From positions 1-50,512 of the forward strand of contig DAOWCY010000025.1 in the NCBI GenBank assembly GCA_030639305.1: a DNA stretch of 50,512 nt, given 5' to 3'. The notes beneath the pieces were generated by a model. The model saw nothing but the letters and a program-made list of their open reading frames with translations, searched no databases and was not told where the DNA came from. The position numbers were made by a program, and so were the translations under genes. Positions 23,783 through 30,699 of this stretch are shown one piece after another. Each line of letters begins with the position of its first letter. Position 1 is the first letter of the stretch. Origin of the DNA: JAGLQA01 sp023135565 (GTDB lineage: Bacteria; Acidobacteriota; Aminicenantia; UBA2199).

Positions 23783-25429
23783 TTGGCAAGTATTATCGAA
23801 TTTATTAAAAACTGGCTGATTAACGAGCATCATTGGTTGACCAATGTAGGCATCATTATCGGCCTGATCGCCGCTTTCTGCGGCTTTCTCCATATGCTGG
23901 GCAAAGCCGCAAAATGGCTGTATCACTTGTTTAACCGGGAGAGCTTGCACCGCCGTTTGAAGCCCTTTTTTAACCGCCACGAAATCAGCGGGGCGGTTGA
24001 TAATTATGTCCCTACCCAATGCCAGAACGTAGACCCTTCCAGTACGGCTGAACCGGGCCGGGTTCATGCTTTCGCGGTGCGGCAGAAGCTGGTTCCTTTT
24101 TTTATCCAGCAGGTGTTCCGGGAGAAGAGGGAAGAGAAATACTACCTGATCCTGGCCGATTCGGGCATGGGCAAAACTACTTTTATGATCAATCTTTTCT
24201 TAAAATACCAGCGAAAACGGTTTAAAAAATACGACATGATGCTTGTGCCTTTGGGCCATCCAAAAGCCGATGAAAAGATCGCCGCCGTAAAAGACAAAAC
24301 CGGCACGATCCTGCTGTTGGATGCTTTCGACGAAGATATCCGGGCAGCGAAAGATTACAAAATCCGTATGCAGGAGATCATCGACAAAACTTCGGATTTC
24401 CAGGCTGTTATTATTACCAGCCGCACCCACTTTTTCCCTTCAGACCCGGACATCCCGCAAGAAACCGGTCTTTTCAAGTTCGGTGGGAACAAAGGCATCC
24501 AAAAATTTTACCGGCTCTACGTTTCGCCATTCAGGAAAAAAGAAATTAAAGGTTATCTCAGGAGAAGATACCCCTTTTACTGTTGGTTCAAACGGCGCAG
24601 AGCCCGGGCTATCGTGGATAAATCGCCCGACCTTATGGTGCGGCCCATGCTTTTGGCCAATATCGACGATTTATTGACGCGAAAGGAGCCTTATCAATAT
24701 ACTTGCCAGGTCTACGAAGAGATGGTGCAGCGCTGGCTCCAACGCGAGCGCGTGGAAGACAAAGAAGAACTGAGAAAATTCTCCGAAGCGGTTGCCGTGG
24801 ATATGTATCGACGACAGCAGGAGAGGGGCGGGTTGTACATCGACCGCGCTGAGATTCGCGGCTTTGCCGAAAAACACCGTATCCAATTGGATGAATTGGA
24901 GATGCGCAGCCGTTCATTACTTAATCGCAATGCCGAAGGCAGGTACAAATTCGCCCACAAATCTATCCTGGAGTACCTGCTTTCTTTAGAGTTGGTCCAG
25001 AATTCTTCCTTTTATCGGGATTTCAACTTCGACAACATGGAGCAAACCCGCCGCTTTTATAAAGAACAAAGGGTTATCCCTTTTTTCTCCCGGCTATCGA
25101 AAGGCGGCTATAGCTTGGGCGCAAAAAAACTCGCTACCATATCTTGGAGCATAACAGATGACATAAAAAAATTAGATTCAGATGACTTAGATAACATTGC
25201 TTCCCTTGATTTAAGTGGAAATAAAATCCAGGATATTACCGCCCTGAGAGAATTAAAAAATATTCAAGCGCTTGATTTGTCCAACAATCAAATCACCGAC
25301 ATTACTCCCCTGCGGGACCTCAAAAATCTTAGAGTTCTTGATTTGTCCGGCAATCCGATCTCTCATACTAAGGAAAAAAAAAAGCTGAGAAGAAAAATAG
25401 AAGCGCGGGGAGGAGCGTTTAGGATTTAA
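23783..25429 (+). CDS. Membrane-anchored NACHT NTPase with leucine-rich repeats
   Basis: A 548-residue bacterial NLR-like protein. A hydrophobic segment lies at about 19-50 (NVGIIIGLIAAFCGFLHMLG). The NACHT domain follows: Walker A ADSGMGKT (125-132), Walker B ILLLDAFDED (176-185), VIITSRTHFFP (209-219) and the winged-helix signature FAHKSILEYLL (390-400). The C-terminal 75 residues hold two to three internalin-type LRRs (IASLDLSGNKIQDITAL, IQALDLSNNQITDITPL, LRVLDLSGNPISH). TTG at 23783 is used as start, with AAAGGAAAG before it and no upstream in-frame ATG. Bacterial NACHT proteins are antiviral sensors; here the partner genes are a HEPN-MNT pair. The LRR-coding part is more AT-rich than the rest, suggesting a separately acquired sensor module. 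Confidence 0.87.
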   Translation: MASIIEFIKNWLINEHHWLTNVGIIIGLIAAFCGFLHMLGKAAKWLYHLFNRESLHRRLKPFFNRHEISGAVDNYVPTQCQNVDPSSTAEPGRVHAFAVRQKLVPFFIQQVFREKREEKYYLILADSGMGKTTFMINLFLKYQRKRFKKYDMMLVPLGHPKADEKIAAVKDKTGTILLLDAFDEDIRAAKDYKIRMQEIIDKTSDFQAVIITSRTHFFPSDPDIPQETGLFKFGGNKGIQKFYRLYVSPFRKKEIKGYLRRRYPFYCWFKRRRARAIVDKSPDLMVRPMLLANIDDLLTRKEPYQYTCQVYEEMVQRWLQRERVEDKEELRKFSEAVAVDMYRRQQERGGLYIDRAEIRGFAEKHRIQLDELEMRSRSLLNRNAEGRYKFAHKSILEYLLSLELVQNSSFYRDFNFDNMEQTRRFYKEQRVIPFFSRLSKGGYSLGAKKLATISWSITDDIKKLDSDDLDNIASLDLSGNKIQDITALRELKNIQALDLSNNQITDITPLRDLKNLRVLDLSGNPISHTKEKKKLRRKIEARGGAFRI

Positions 25430-25738
25430 TCAATTTCCCGGTTTTCTAAGGTGATATTGTTTCCCGTCCGGGAGAAATTGTTAAATATATGGGGGATAAG
25501 TATTTTCCTAAAGAGGATAATTATTTCTACCCAGGTTACAAATATTTTTAACCGAAAAAAAATACTTTATTTTATAAAAAAAATATATTTTTCAAATAAA
25601 TATAACTTATTTCTTGTGGGATATTACATGCCGCGGATGCCACCCGCCCTGCAGCCAAAATTATATTTTCCCCTGGATTTGAACGCCGGAACCAATCATG
25701 CTATAATCAACCTTATCCCAAAACAATACGAGGTAAAT
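25430..25738. other. AT-rich spacer with a GC-rich repeat
   Basis: From 25433 to 25625 the sequence is very AT-rich with runs of A and T and no recognisable gene. At about 25629-25655 lies GCGGATGCCACCCGCCCTGC, a near-copy of the sequence at 14243-14268. An upstream extension of the next gene's frame through this region has no coding character. Confidence 0.6.
25679..25707 (+). promoter_or_regulatory. Promoter of the flavin reductase-like gene
   Basis: TTGAAC (25679-25684), 17 bases, TATAAT (25702-25707). This fixes the downstream start at 25739 rather than at any upstream codon of the frame. Confidence 0.75.
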
Positions 25739-26260
25739 ATGAAAAAAGGAAATTTCTTAACTATCAAACCGGAACAAATCAACGATAATACTTTCAAAAT
25801 AATCGGCGGCGACTGGATGCTCATCACCGCGGGAAACGAAAACTCTTTCAATACTATGACCGCTTCCTGGGGCGGCTTAGGCATCCTGTGGCACAAAAAA
25901 GCCAGTTTCAGCTTCGTCCGCCCCACCCGCTATACCTACGAGTTCATGGAAAAAGACGATCTCTTTACCCTCACTTTCTTCGGCGGCAAACACAAAGATG
26001 CCCTCAATATCCTGGGTTCGAAATCAGGCCGCGACGGCGACAAAATTTCCGAAACCGGCCTTACCCCCGTATCGGTAGAACCGGGGGCGGTCACTTTCCA
26101 GGAAGCCGAACTGGTACTCCTCTGCAAAAAACTGTATTTCCAGGACCTGGACCCGAAACACTTCTTAGACCCGGAACTCGATTCCCACTACCCGGAAAAA
26201 GATTACCACCGCATGTATGTGGGAGAGGTTATTTCGGTTTTTAAGAAAATGGATAATTAA
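25739..26260 (+). CDS. Flavin reductase-like (FMN-binding split-barrel) protein
   Basis: A 173-residue protein of the flavin-reductase/FMN-binding split-barrel family. It shows MLITAGNENSFNTMTASWGG (about 27-46), where T-M-T-A-S-W-G is the flavin-contacting strand, then FSFVRPTRYTYEFMEKDDLF and LTFFGGKHKDALNILGSKSG. Such proteins bind FMN and reduce flavin or other small substrates; the substrate is unknown. The ATG at 25739 has GAGGT at the right distance and follows a good promoter. Its stop codon overlaps, on the other strand, the stop of a duplicated fragment of the gamma-lyase gene, marking the original convergent gene junction. Confidence 0.85.
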   Translation: MKKGNFLTIKPEQINDNTFKIIGGDWMLITAGNENSFNTMTASWGGLGILWHKKASFSFVRPTRYTYEFMEKDDLFTLTFFGGKHKDALNILGSKSGRDGDKISETGLTPVSVEPGAVTFQEAELVLLCKKLYFQDLDPKHFLDPELDSHYPEKDYHRMYVGEVISVFKKMDN

Positions 26261-26325
26261 TCTATCGCTGCTAAGCCGTTTTGTATCACCGCTTCCAAAT
26301 GCTCATACTCCTCGATGCCCACCTC
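26257..26325 (-). pseudogene. Duplicated 3' end of the gamma-lyase gene
   Basis: Read on the minus strand it encodes GIEEYEHLEAVIQNGLAAID and a stop, the same as the last residues of the complete gene at 26634-27806 (GIEEYEHLETVIQNGLANID). It belongs to a duplicated block: 26236-26321 aligns with 26614-26699, and the second copy likewise carries a decayed 3' end of the flavin reductase gene (VFKKADN and stop). Confidence 0.85.
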
Positions 26326-26633
26326 ACCCGGAAACAAATAAAATTATATCATTTTTTGCCTCCGGCGGCCCCTGCGGGGGGGGCCAAACTTTTGATAATT
26401 TAGAATCCAAAGCGCTCCCTGCGGCGAAGCCGCTTATCGCCTCCCCGTGCGCACGGGGTTTGATCAAAACTTTTGATAATTCAGAATCAAAAACGCTCCC
26501 TGCGGCGAAGCCACTTATCGCCTCCTCGTGCGCACGGGGTTTGAGCAAAACTTTTTATAATTTAGAATCCAAAGCGCTCACACGCTGCTTCCTGCCCCAC
26601 AACGGCTCGCGCTGTTTTTAAGAAAGCCGATAA
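26261..26633. repeat. 81-bp tandem R1 array between duplicated gene ends
   Basis: Three units start at 26386, 26467 and 26548, each AAACTTTTGATAATTYAGAA then GCGCTCCCTGCGGCGAAGCC and GTGCGCACGGGG; the third is cut short. CTCCGGCGGCCCC precedes the first. The array is bracketed by the direct duplication 26236-26321 and 26614-26699. Because 81 is a multiple of three an open frame runs through, but it has no coding signs. Confidence 0.85.
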
Positions 26634-27806
26634 TTAATCTATATTCGCTAAACCGTTTTGTATCACCGTTTCCAAATGCTCATACTCCTCGATGCCTACT
26701 GAAAGACGAATCAAACCGGGCATGGGATACTTATCACCCCATACGGATTCTACATGCAGCAGCGTGGTGTCCGCGTTACCCAGCGTGGGCACTAAAGGAA
26801 TATCTTCGGCCACAGCGGCGATGAACTTTTCGGCGGCTTCGAGCTTCTTCCCCGGCGCTGCTTTCAAATCAAAGGTAATCATGCCGCCGAAACCTTTACC
26901 TTTAAACAACTTTTTAGCGTCTTCGTGGGTGGAGTGAGACGCCAAACCGGGATAATGCACCTGCTCTATTTTGTCATGAGCAGCCAGCATTCCCGCCAGC
27001 TTGAAGGCGTTATCACAGTGCCGCTTCATGCGCAGTTCAAAGGTTTTCAGGTTAGCGCCCAACCGGTAAGCATCATCAGGTGACAACATGTGCCCGATAT
27101 ACTTCCGGTATTCGATGGCGTCCTTCTCCATCCGGGGATCATTGCCGCAGACAACCCCGGCAGTCAAATCACCATGCCCTGCAAGATACTTGGTGGCGCT
27201 GTGCACCACGATGTCCGCACCCATCTCTAAAGGCCGCCACAGGTAGGGAGTGGCAAAGGTATTGTCTACGATCACTACGGCGCCACTTTTCTTGGCCAGG
27301 GAAATAATCCTTTCGCAGTCAGCCACCACCACCATGGGATTCGATACGCACTCGAAATAAACTAAGGCCGGTTTCACTTCGTCCAGCATCTTTTTCAGTT
27401 CGCCCAGGTCGTAACTGCCGCCGGTAGGATAAAAACGCCGGACGTCGAGACCGCGGCGAAATATCAATACCCGGTCGATAAAACTATTAGTGCCGCCGTA
27501 AATCTCACTGAAAAAAAGCCAGGGCCCGGTTTTTTTGCCTTGTTGGAAAATCGACAGGGCGAGGTCTATGGCCGACAGCCCCGACTGGGTTAGCAGCGCC
27601 CAGTTGCACTGTTCTAATTTCATAAGCTGCTCTTCCGCGGCCACTACGGTGGGATTGCGGTACCGGGAATATATATAATTTTCCGGCGCCCTATGATGAT
27701 CCAACTCGTCTTTAAAGGCTTTTATACTGGTTCCTGTGTTAATAAGGTGGAAACCGGCATCCCGGTAGATAGGCACCATGGTACTGTGTACTTTGATTTT
27801 CTTCAT
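26634..27806 (-). CDS. PLP-dependent trans-sulfuration enzyme (methionine gamma-lyase/cystathionine gamma-synthase family)
   Basis: A 390-residue Cys/Met-metabolism PLP enzyme. The PLP-Lys segment is VVHSATKYLAGHGDLTAG (about 202-219), preceded by VIVDNTFATPYLWRPLEMGA; the N-terminal signature is YIYSRYRNPTVVAAEEQLMK (about 44-63), and the sulfur-substrate loop is PLVPTLGNADTTLLHVES. Family members split cystathionine, homocysteine or methionine, or make cystathionine; sequence alone does not decide. ATG at 27806 is chosen because GGAGGT and a promoter precede it; the frame further upstream lies in repeat R3. Its 3' end is partly duplicated at 26257-26325. Confidence 0.9.
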   Translation of the reverse strand: MKKIKVHSTMVPIYRDAGFHLINTGTSIKAFKDELDHHRAPENYIYSRYRNPTVVAAEEQLMKLEQCNWALLTQSGLSAIDLALSIFQQGKKTGPWLFFSEIYGGTNSFIDRVLIFRRGLDVRRFYPTGGSYDLGELKKMLDEVKPALVYFECVSNPMVVVADCERIISLAKKSGAVVIVDNTFATPYLWRPLEMGADIVVHSATKYLAGHGDLTAGVVCGNDPRMEKDAIEYRKYIGHMLSPDDAYRLGANLKTFELRMKRHCDNAFKLAGMLAAHDKIEQVHYPGLASHSTHEDAKKLFKGKGFGGMITFDLKAAPGKKLEAAEKFIAAVAEDIPLVPTLGNADTTLLHVESVWGDKYPMPGLIRLSVGIEEYEHLETVIQNGLANID

Positions 27807-28111
27807 ATTGACCTCCGAATCCCCATTATAACATGAATAATCATGCGGCTTCAAGCCAGCTATGAAATTACTATAATCATAGAACAAAAGCAAAAGCATT
27901 TTTACCACGAAGCACACGAAGGGCACGAAGAAAAAAGCAAGAAAAAGAGACGGGCTGTTGGATGACCGAGAAGCCAAAATTCCCCTCTTGAGAGGGGTGG
28001 CACTGAGGGGCTTTTTTGTTTTTTGCCCCGAAGTGACGGGGTGTGTTCGCTCGTCGAAAAGCGCCGCCGATAATTTCATTCGTCTCCGGGCGAAGCGCGC
28101 ATCATGAAGAA
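27807..28111. repeat. Spacer with R3 repeat
   Basis: Beyond the gamma-lyase promoter lies ACCACGAAGCACACGAAGGG, a common low-complexity spacer motif. An R3 copy follows at 27979-28047: CCCCTCTTGAGAGGGG, TGGCACTGAGGGGC, TTTTGCCCCGAAGTGACGGG. The rest up to 28100 is GC-rich repeat debris (GGGCGAAGCGCGCATCATGA, also seen near 10135). No gene is seen. Confidence 0.7.
27825..27854 (-). promoter_or_regulatory. Promoter of the gamma-lyase gene
   Basis: Minus-strand TTGAAG (27849-27854), 18 bases, TATAAT (27825-27830), just ahead of GGAGGT and the ATG. Confidence 0.6.
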
Positions 28112-28480
28112 CTACTTTTCTGCTAACAATTCTACTGCCGCCTGCTCTAATTCCCTGACATTTAAAGGCATGGCAAAAGTCCGGTCCGCCCCCATTCGTC
28201 CCGCCATCTCGAGGCCCCCGACTAAACAGGAAGTGGCAATAATTTTGGTGTCGGACAACTGGCGCAGCTTGACGAGAATTTCGCTTCCTTCTACATCGGA
28301 GAGCATAAGATTGGTGATGATAAGGTCAAAAGATTTTTCAATGTGCATACTTATGCCGTCAGCGCCGTTACCTGTACAGTCTACCGTGTATCCTTTGATC
28401 TTCAGGTAGTCCCTGAGCATTTCCCTGACATCAGGATCAGCTTCTATAATAAGAATACGTTGTGCAATTTCTCTATTCAT
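28112..28480 (-). CDS. Degenerate response-regulator receiver protein
   Basis: A 122-residue single receiver domain without an output domain. The fold is clear: RILIIEADPDVREMLRDYLK with the acidic pocket, FDLIITNLMLSDVEG for strand 3, KIIATSCLVGG with the conserved Thr, and TFAMPLNVRELEQA for the end. The phosphorylated Asp of strand 3 is Asn (ITNLML) and the invariant Lys of strand 5 is Met (FAMPL), so normal phosphorylation is not possible; it may work as a protein-binding pseudo-receiver. MNREIAQRILII at 28480 is the best start because it begins directly before strand 1; the longer frame adds an unconserved tail. No clear Shine-Dalgarno was found. Confidence 0.8.
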   Translation of the reverse strand: MNREIAQRILIIEADPDVREMLRDYLKIKGYTVDCTGNGADGISMHIEKSFDLIITNLMLSDVEGSEILVKLRQLSDTKIIATSCLVGGLEMAGRMGADRTFAMPLNVRELEQAAVELLAEK

Positions 28481-28797
28481 TTTTAACACCCAACGACTGA
28501 CTCTACCACTACCATCGTTTACCGGTTTCAAATTTACTTGTGGCTGTGCCTACTATGACCTAAGATATAGTCTATTTTCTATAAAAAAAATAGTACAAAA
28601 TATGATTTTTTTGTAGTGGTTTTACTACAAGCGCCTGGTGCATTGACAACACATGCTTTTTTTATTAAAATTTAACAAAATAAAAACAGCGTTTTTTTCA
28701 AGACTAAGCTTGAAAAAAAAGCCACCTGACGGTGGGAACTCGAAATATGTGCAACATGTTGTTCATTACCGCCATGTAGTGGCACAAGGAAATCACC
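28481..28797 (+). promoter_or_regulatory. Agmatinase control region: inverted repeat, promoter, leader element B
   Basis: TTGTAGT (28611-28617) and ACTACAA (28624-28630) form a perfect inverted repeat just before the promoter TTGACA (28643-28648), 17 bases, TAAAAT (28666-28671). Transcription should start near 28678, giving a leader of about 120 bases. That leader is almost entirely element B (28688-28783), then AAGGA and the ATG at 28798. Confidence 0.7.
28688..28783 (+). repeat. Leader element copy B (about 96 bp)
   Basis: The unit starts AGCGTTTTTTTCAAG, with ACTAAG as loop and CTTGAAAAAAA as second arm, then hairpin CCACCTGACGGTGG, then AATATGTGCAACATGTTGTT, CATTACCGCCATGTAGTGGC. Copy A at 3616-3710 aligns end to end. 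In the small hairpin CCACC/GGTGG becomes CCGCC/GGTGG, which still pairs with a G-U. Confidence 0.7.
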
Positions 28798-29646
28798 ATG
28801 AACGATACGAAAAATTCTAAGCCGCAAAAAAAAACGACATACAAAGTGGCGTTGTTAGGCATTCCTCATGATGCCAACTCTTCCTACGTGCGGGGCGCTG
28901 CCGCGGCGCCGCCCTTAATAAAAGAGGCTCTGTACTGCGAGACTTCCAACCTGTTTAGCGAGTCGGGGCTGGATTTAGGCCGGGCAGATATTTTTTTCTG
29001 CGCCGCAGACGTAAAACTAAAAAACCATCCCGGCGATGCGGATTACCCCGAAATAGAAAAAACGATTTTGGATTTAACAGACCGTGACTGCCTGCCCCTC
29101 TGCCTGGGCGGCGACCATGCGGTTACTTTTCCCATTGTTAGGGCGATCGGTAAAAAACACGCCAAAATAGATGTCTTGCAATTCGACGCCCATCCCGATC
29201 TCTATGATTGTTTCCAGGATAATCCTTTTTCCCATGCCTGCCCTTTTGCCCGCATTTTAGAGAGCGGGAAAGTCAACCGGTTAGTGCAAGTAGGTATCCG
29301 CACCCTGAACGAACATCAGCGCAAGCAGGCGGAAAAATTCGGCGTGGAAATGATCGAGATGAGACACTTAGAAGACAAACCGGTCTTTACATTCGACAAA
29401 CCGCTTTATATCTCTTTCGATTTAGATGCTTTAGACCCGGCTTTTGCTCCCGGTGTCTCACACCCGGAACCGGGCGGGTTGTCCGTGCGCCGGGTATTAG
29501 AGATTATGCGGCGGATTTCCGCCCCGTTTGTGACCGGCGCGGACATCGTAGAGTACAATCCGCAGCGGGACCCTACCGGCATTACCGCCGTGGTGGCGGC
29601 AAAGCTAATCAAAGAATTCGTCCCGCTGATGTTATTAGAGGGCTGA
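28798..29646 (+). CDS. speB: Agmatinase/arginase-family ureohydrolase
   Basis: A 282-residue ureohydrolase with both metal-binding signatures: CLGGDHAVTFP (about 101-111), LQFDAHPDLYD (about 124-134) and YISFDLDALDPAFAPGVSHP (about 202-221). Two Mn ions are expected. The most likely reaction is agmatine to putrescine and urea; another guanidino substrate such as formiminoglutamate (HutG type) cannot be excluded, and hutI is elsewhere in the window. Length is typical. AAGGA precedes the ATG. It has a long structured leader and its own promoter. Confidence 0.88.
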   Translation: MNDTKNSKPQKKTTYKVALLGIPHDANSSYVRGAAAAPPLIKEALYCETSNLFSESGLDLGRADIFFCAADVKLKNHPGDADYPEIEKTILDLTDRDCLPLCLGGDHAVTFPIVRAIGKKHAKIDVLQFDAHPDLYDCFQDNPFSHACPFARILESGKVNRLVQVGIRTLNEHQRKQAEKFGVEMIEMRHLEDKPVFTFDKPLYISFDLDALDPAFAPGVSHPEPGGLSVRRVLEIMRRISAPFVTGADIVEYNPQRDPTGITAVVAAKLIKEFVPLMLLEG

Positions 29647-29732
29647 GTTTATTTTTTTGCCTCCGGCGGGCAGGGGGTTCTTTTGAAAAACCACCCCCTG
29701 CACCCCCACAAAACTTCTGATGAGCGGTACGT
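29647..29732 (-). repeat. R2 repeat (inverted copy)
   Basis: 29658-29719, read on the minus strand, is the R2 unit: GTGGGGGTGCAGGGGGT, loop, ACCCCCTGC, CCGCCGGAGGCAA. Relative to the copies at 38857 and 40377 the closing pair of the stem is T-A instead of C-G, so pairing is preserved. It lies between two convergent gene ends. Confidence 0.7.
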
Positions 29733-30689
29733 TTATCTACACAATAAACGGCCATCGTTGGCTCCTGCGGCGGAGCCGCTTTTACCCTGCCCACGTGGTG
29801 GGCCCGCGCCGCGAGCTTCTCCTAATTTTTGTAAGAGGATGCCGGAAACGATCAAGGCCAGCCCGAAAACCGAGGAAAGCAATATGTCTTCCCCGACAGT
29901 TAGATGAATAAAAATCAAAGATATAAAAGGCATAATATAAATCAAAATACTTACCCGGGCCGTGGTTTGCGATAATTTTAGCGCTTTGAGCCAGACATAA
30001 TAGGTGACACCCATTTCGAAGATACCGGAATAGACTGCGCCGAGGATTCCTTCGACAGGGGGAATCCGCAGCGGGAAAAAAGCCAACAGGTACAAAAATG
30101 TGAAAACCGTCCCCCAACAGAAATTCAAAAACAAGCGCACAATGGGATCTAATTTGTCTTTGGTATTCAGCAGCCAGTAAAAAGACCAGATAAGCGAACT
30201 ACCTACAGCCAGGCCCACGCCGAAAGGACTTTTGATTTGCAGGTGGGCAAAATTGCCCTCCGTGGAAATCACCAGCACACCGCAAAAACTAACCAGGACA
30301 GCAATAAAAGTCCTGCCGGTTATTTTTTGTTTTAGAATAGGGGCCGACAGGAGCACGATGACGATGCCCCAGGTAAGATTGAGGGGCTGGGCCTGCTGGG
30401 CCGGCAGCAGTTCATAGGCTTTGAAAACGATAAGGTAATAGAGAAAGGGATTTAAAGCTCCTAATAAAGAAGAGTAAAAAAAATCCCGTTTTTTAATTGT
30501 TTTTAGCAAATGGATTTTGTTTTTCGAGAGCAGGATAATGAATAGACAGAGGGTGGAGATAAAAGAAGCGATCGATAGGAGTTCTACGAAATTCAGGTAT
30601 CTCAAAGATATTTTAAAAGCAGAGGCTACCGTAGACCATAACAGTATAGTCAGCCCGGCGTACAGGTAAGCTTTTTTTTGGTCTTTCAT
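29733..30689 (-). CDS. EamA/DMT-family transporter with repeat-derived tail
   Basis: A 318-residue inner-membrane protein with ten hydrophobic helices in two EamA halves, e.g. AYLYAGLTILLWSTVASAFK at the start and AVYSGIFEMGVTYYVWLKAL in the second half. Family members export amino acids or other metabolites. The helices end at about residue 290 (SGILLQKL). The following GEARGAGPPRGQGK and GSAAGANDGRLLCR are encoded by GC-rich repeat DNA (about 29733-29820) and are not part of the normal protein. It starts 10 bp after the aminotransferase gene and is in one operon with it, so it may export an amino-acid product. Confidence 0.88.
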   Translation of the reverse strand: MKDQKKAYLYAGLTILLWSTVASAFKISLRYLNFVELLSIASFISTLCLFIILLSKNKIHLLKTIKKRDFFYSSLLGALNPFLYYLIVFKAYELLPAQQAQPLNLTWGIVIVLLSAPILKQKITGRTFIAVLVSFCGVLVISTEGNFAHLQIKSPFGVGLAVGSSLIWSFYWLLNTKDKLDPIVRLFLNFCWGTVFTFLYLLAFFPLRIPPVEGILGAVYSGIFEMGVTYYVWLKALKLSQTTARVSILIYIMPFISLIFIHLTVGEDILLSSVFGLALIVSGILLQKLGEARGAGPPRGQGKSGSAAGANDGRLLCR

Positions 30690-30699
30690 TTATTTGGGG

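Noticed and set aside
25451..25738. Long N-terminal extension of the flavin reductase protein
   Set aside because: The region is AT-rich, contains a -35/-10 promoter and a GC-rich repeat, and the family start fits ATG at 25739.
26217..26621. Frame of 134 codons with repeated ALPAAKPLIAS peptide
   Set aside because: Created by the 81-bp tandem R1 array, whose period is a multiple of three; no start signal or conservation.
27807..28079. N-terminal extension of the gamma-lyase
   Set aside because: It runs through the promoter and repeat R3; ATG at 27806 has GGAGGT.
28688..28783. Leader element B as a c-di-GMP or glycine riboswitch
   Set aside because: The conserved core sequences of those riboswitch classes could not be found; kept as an unnamed element.
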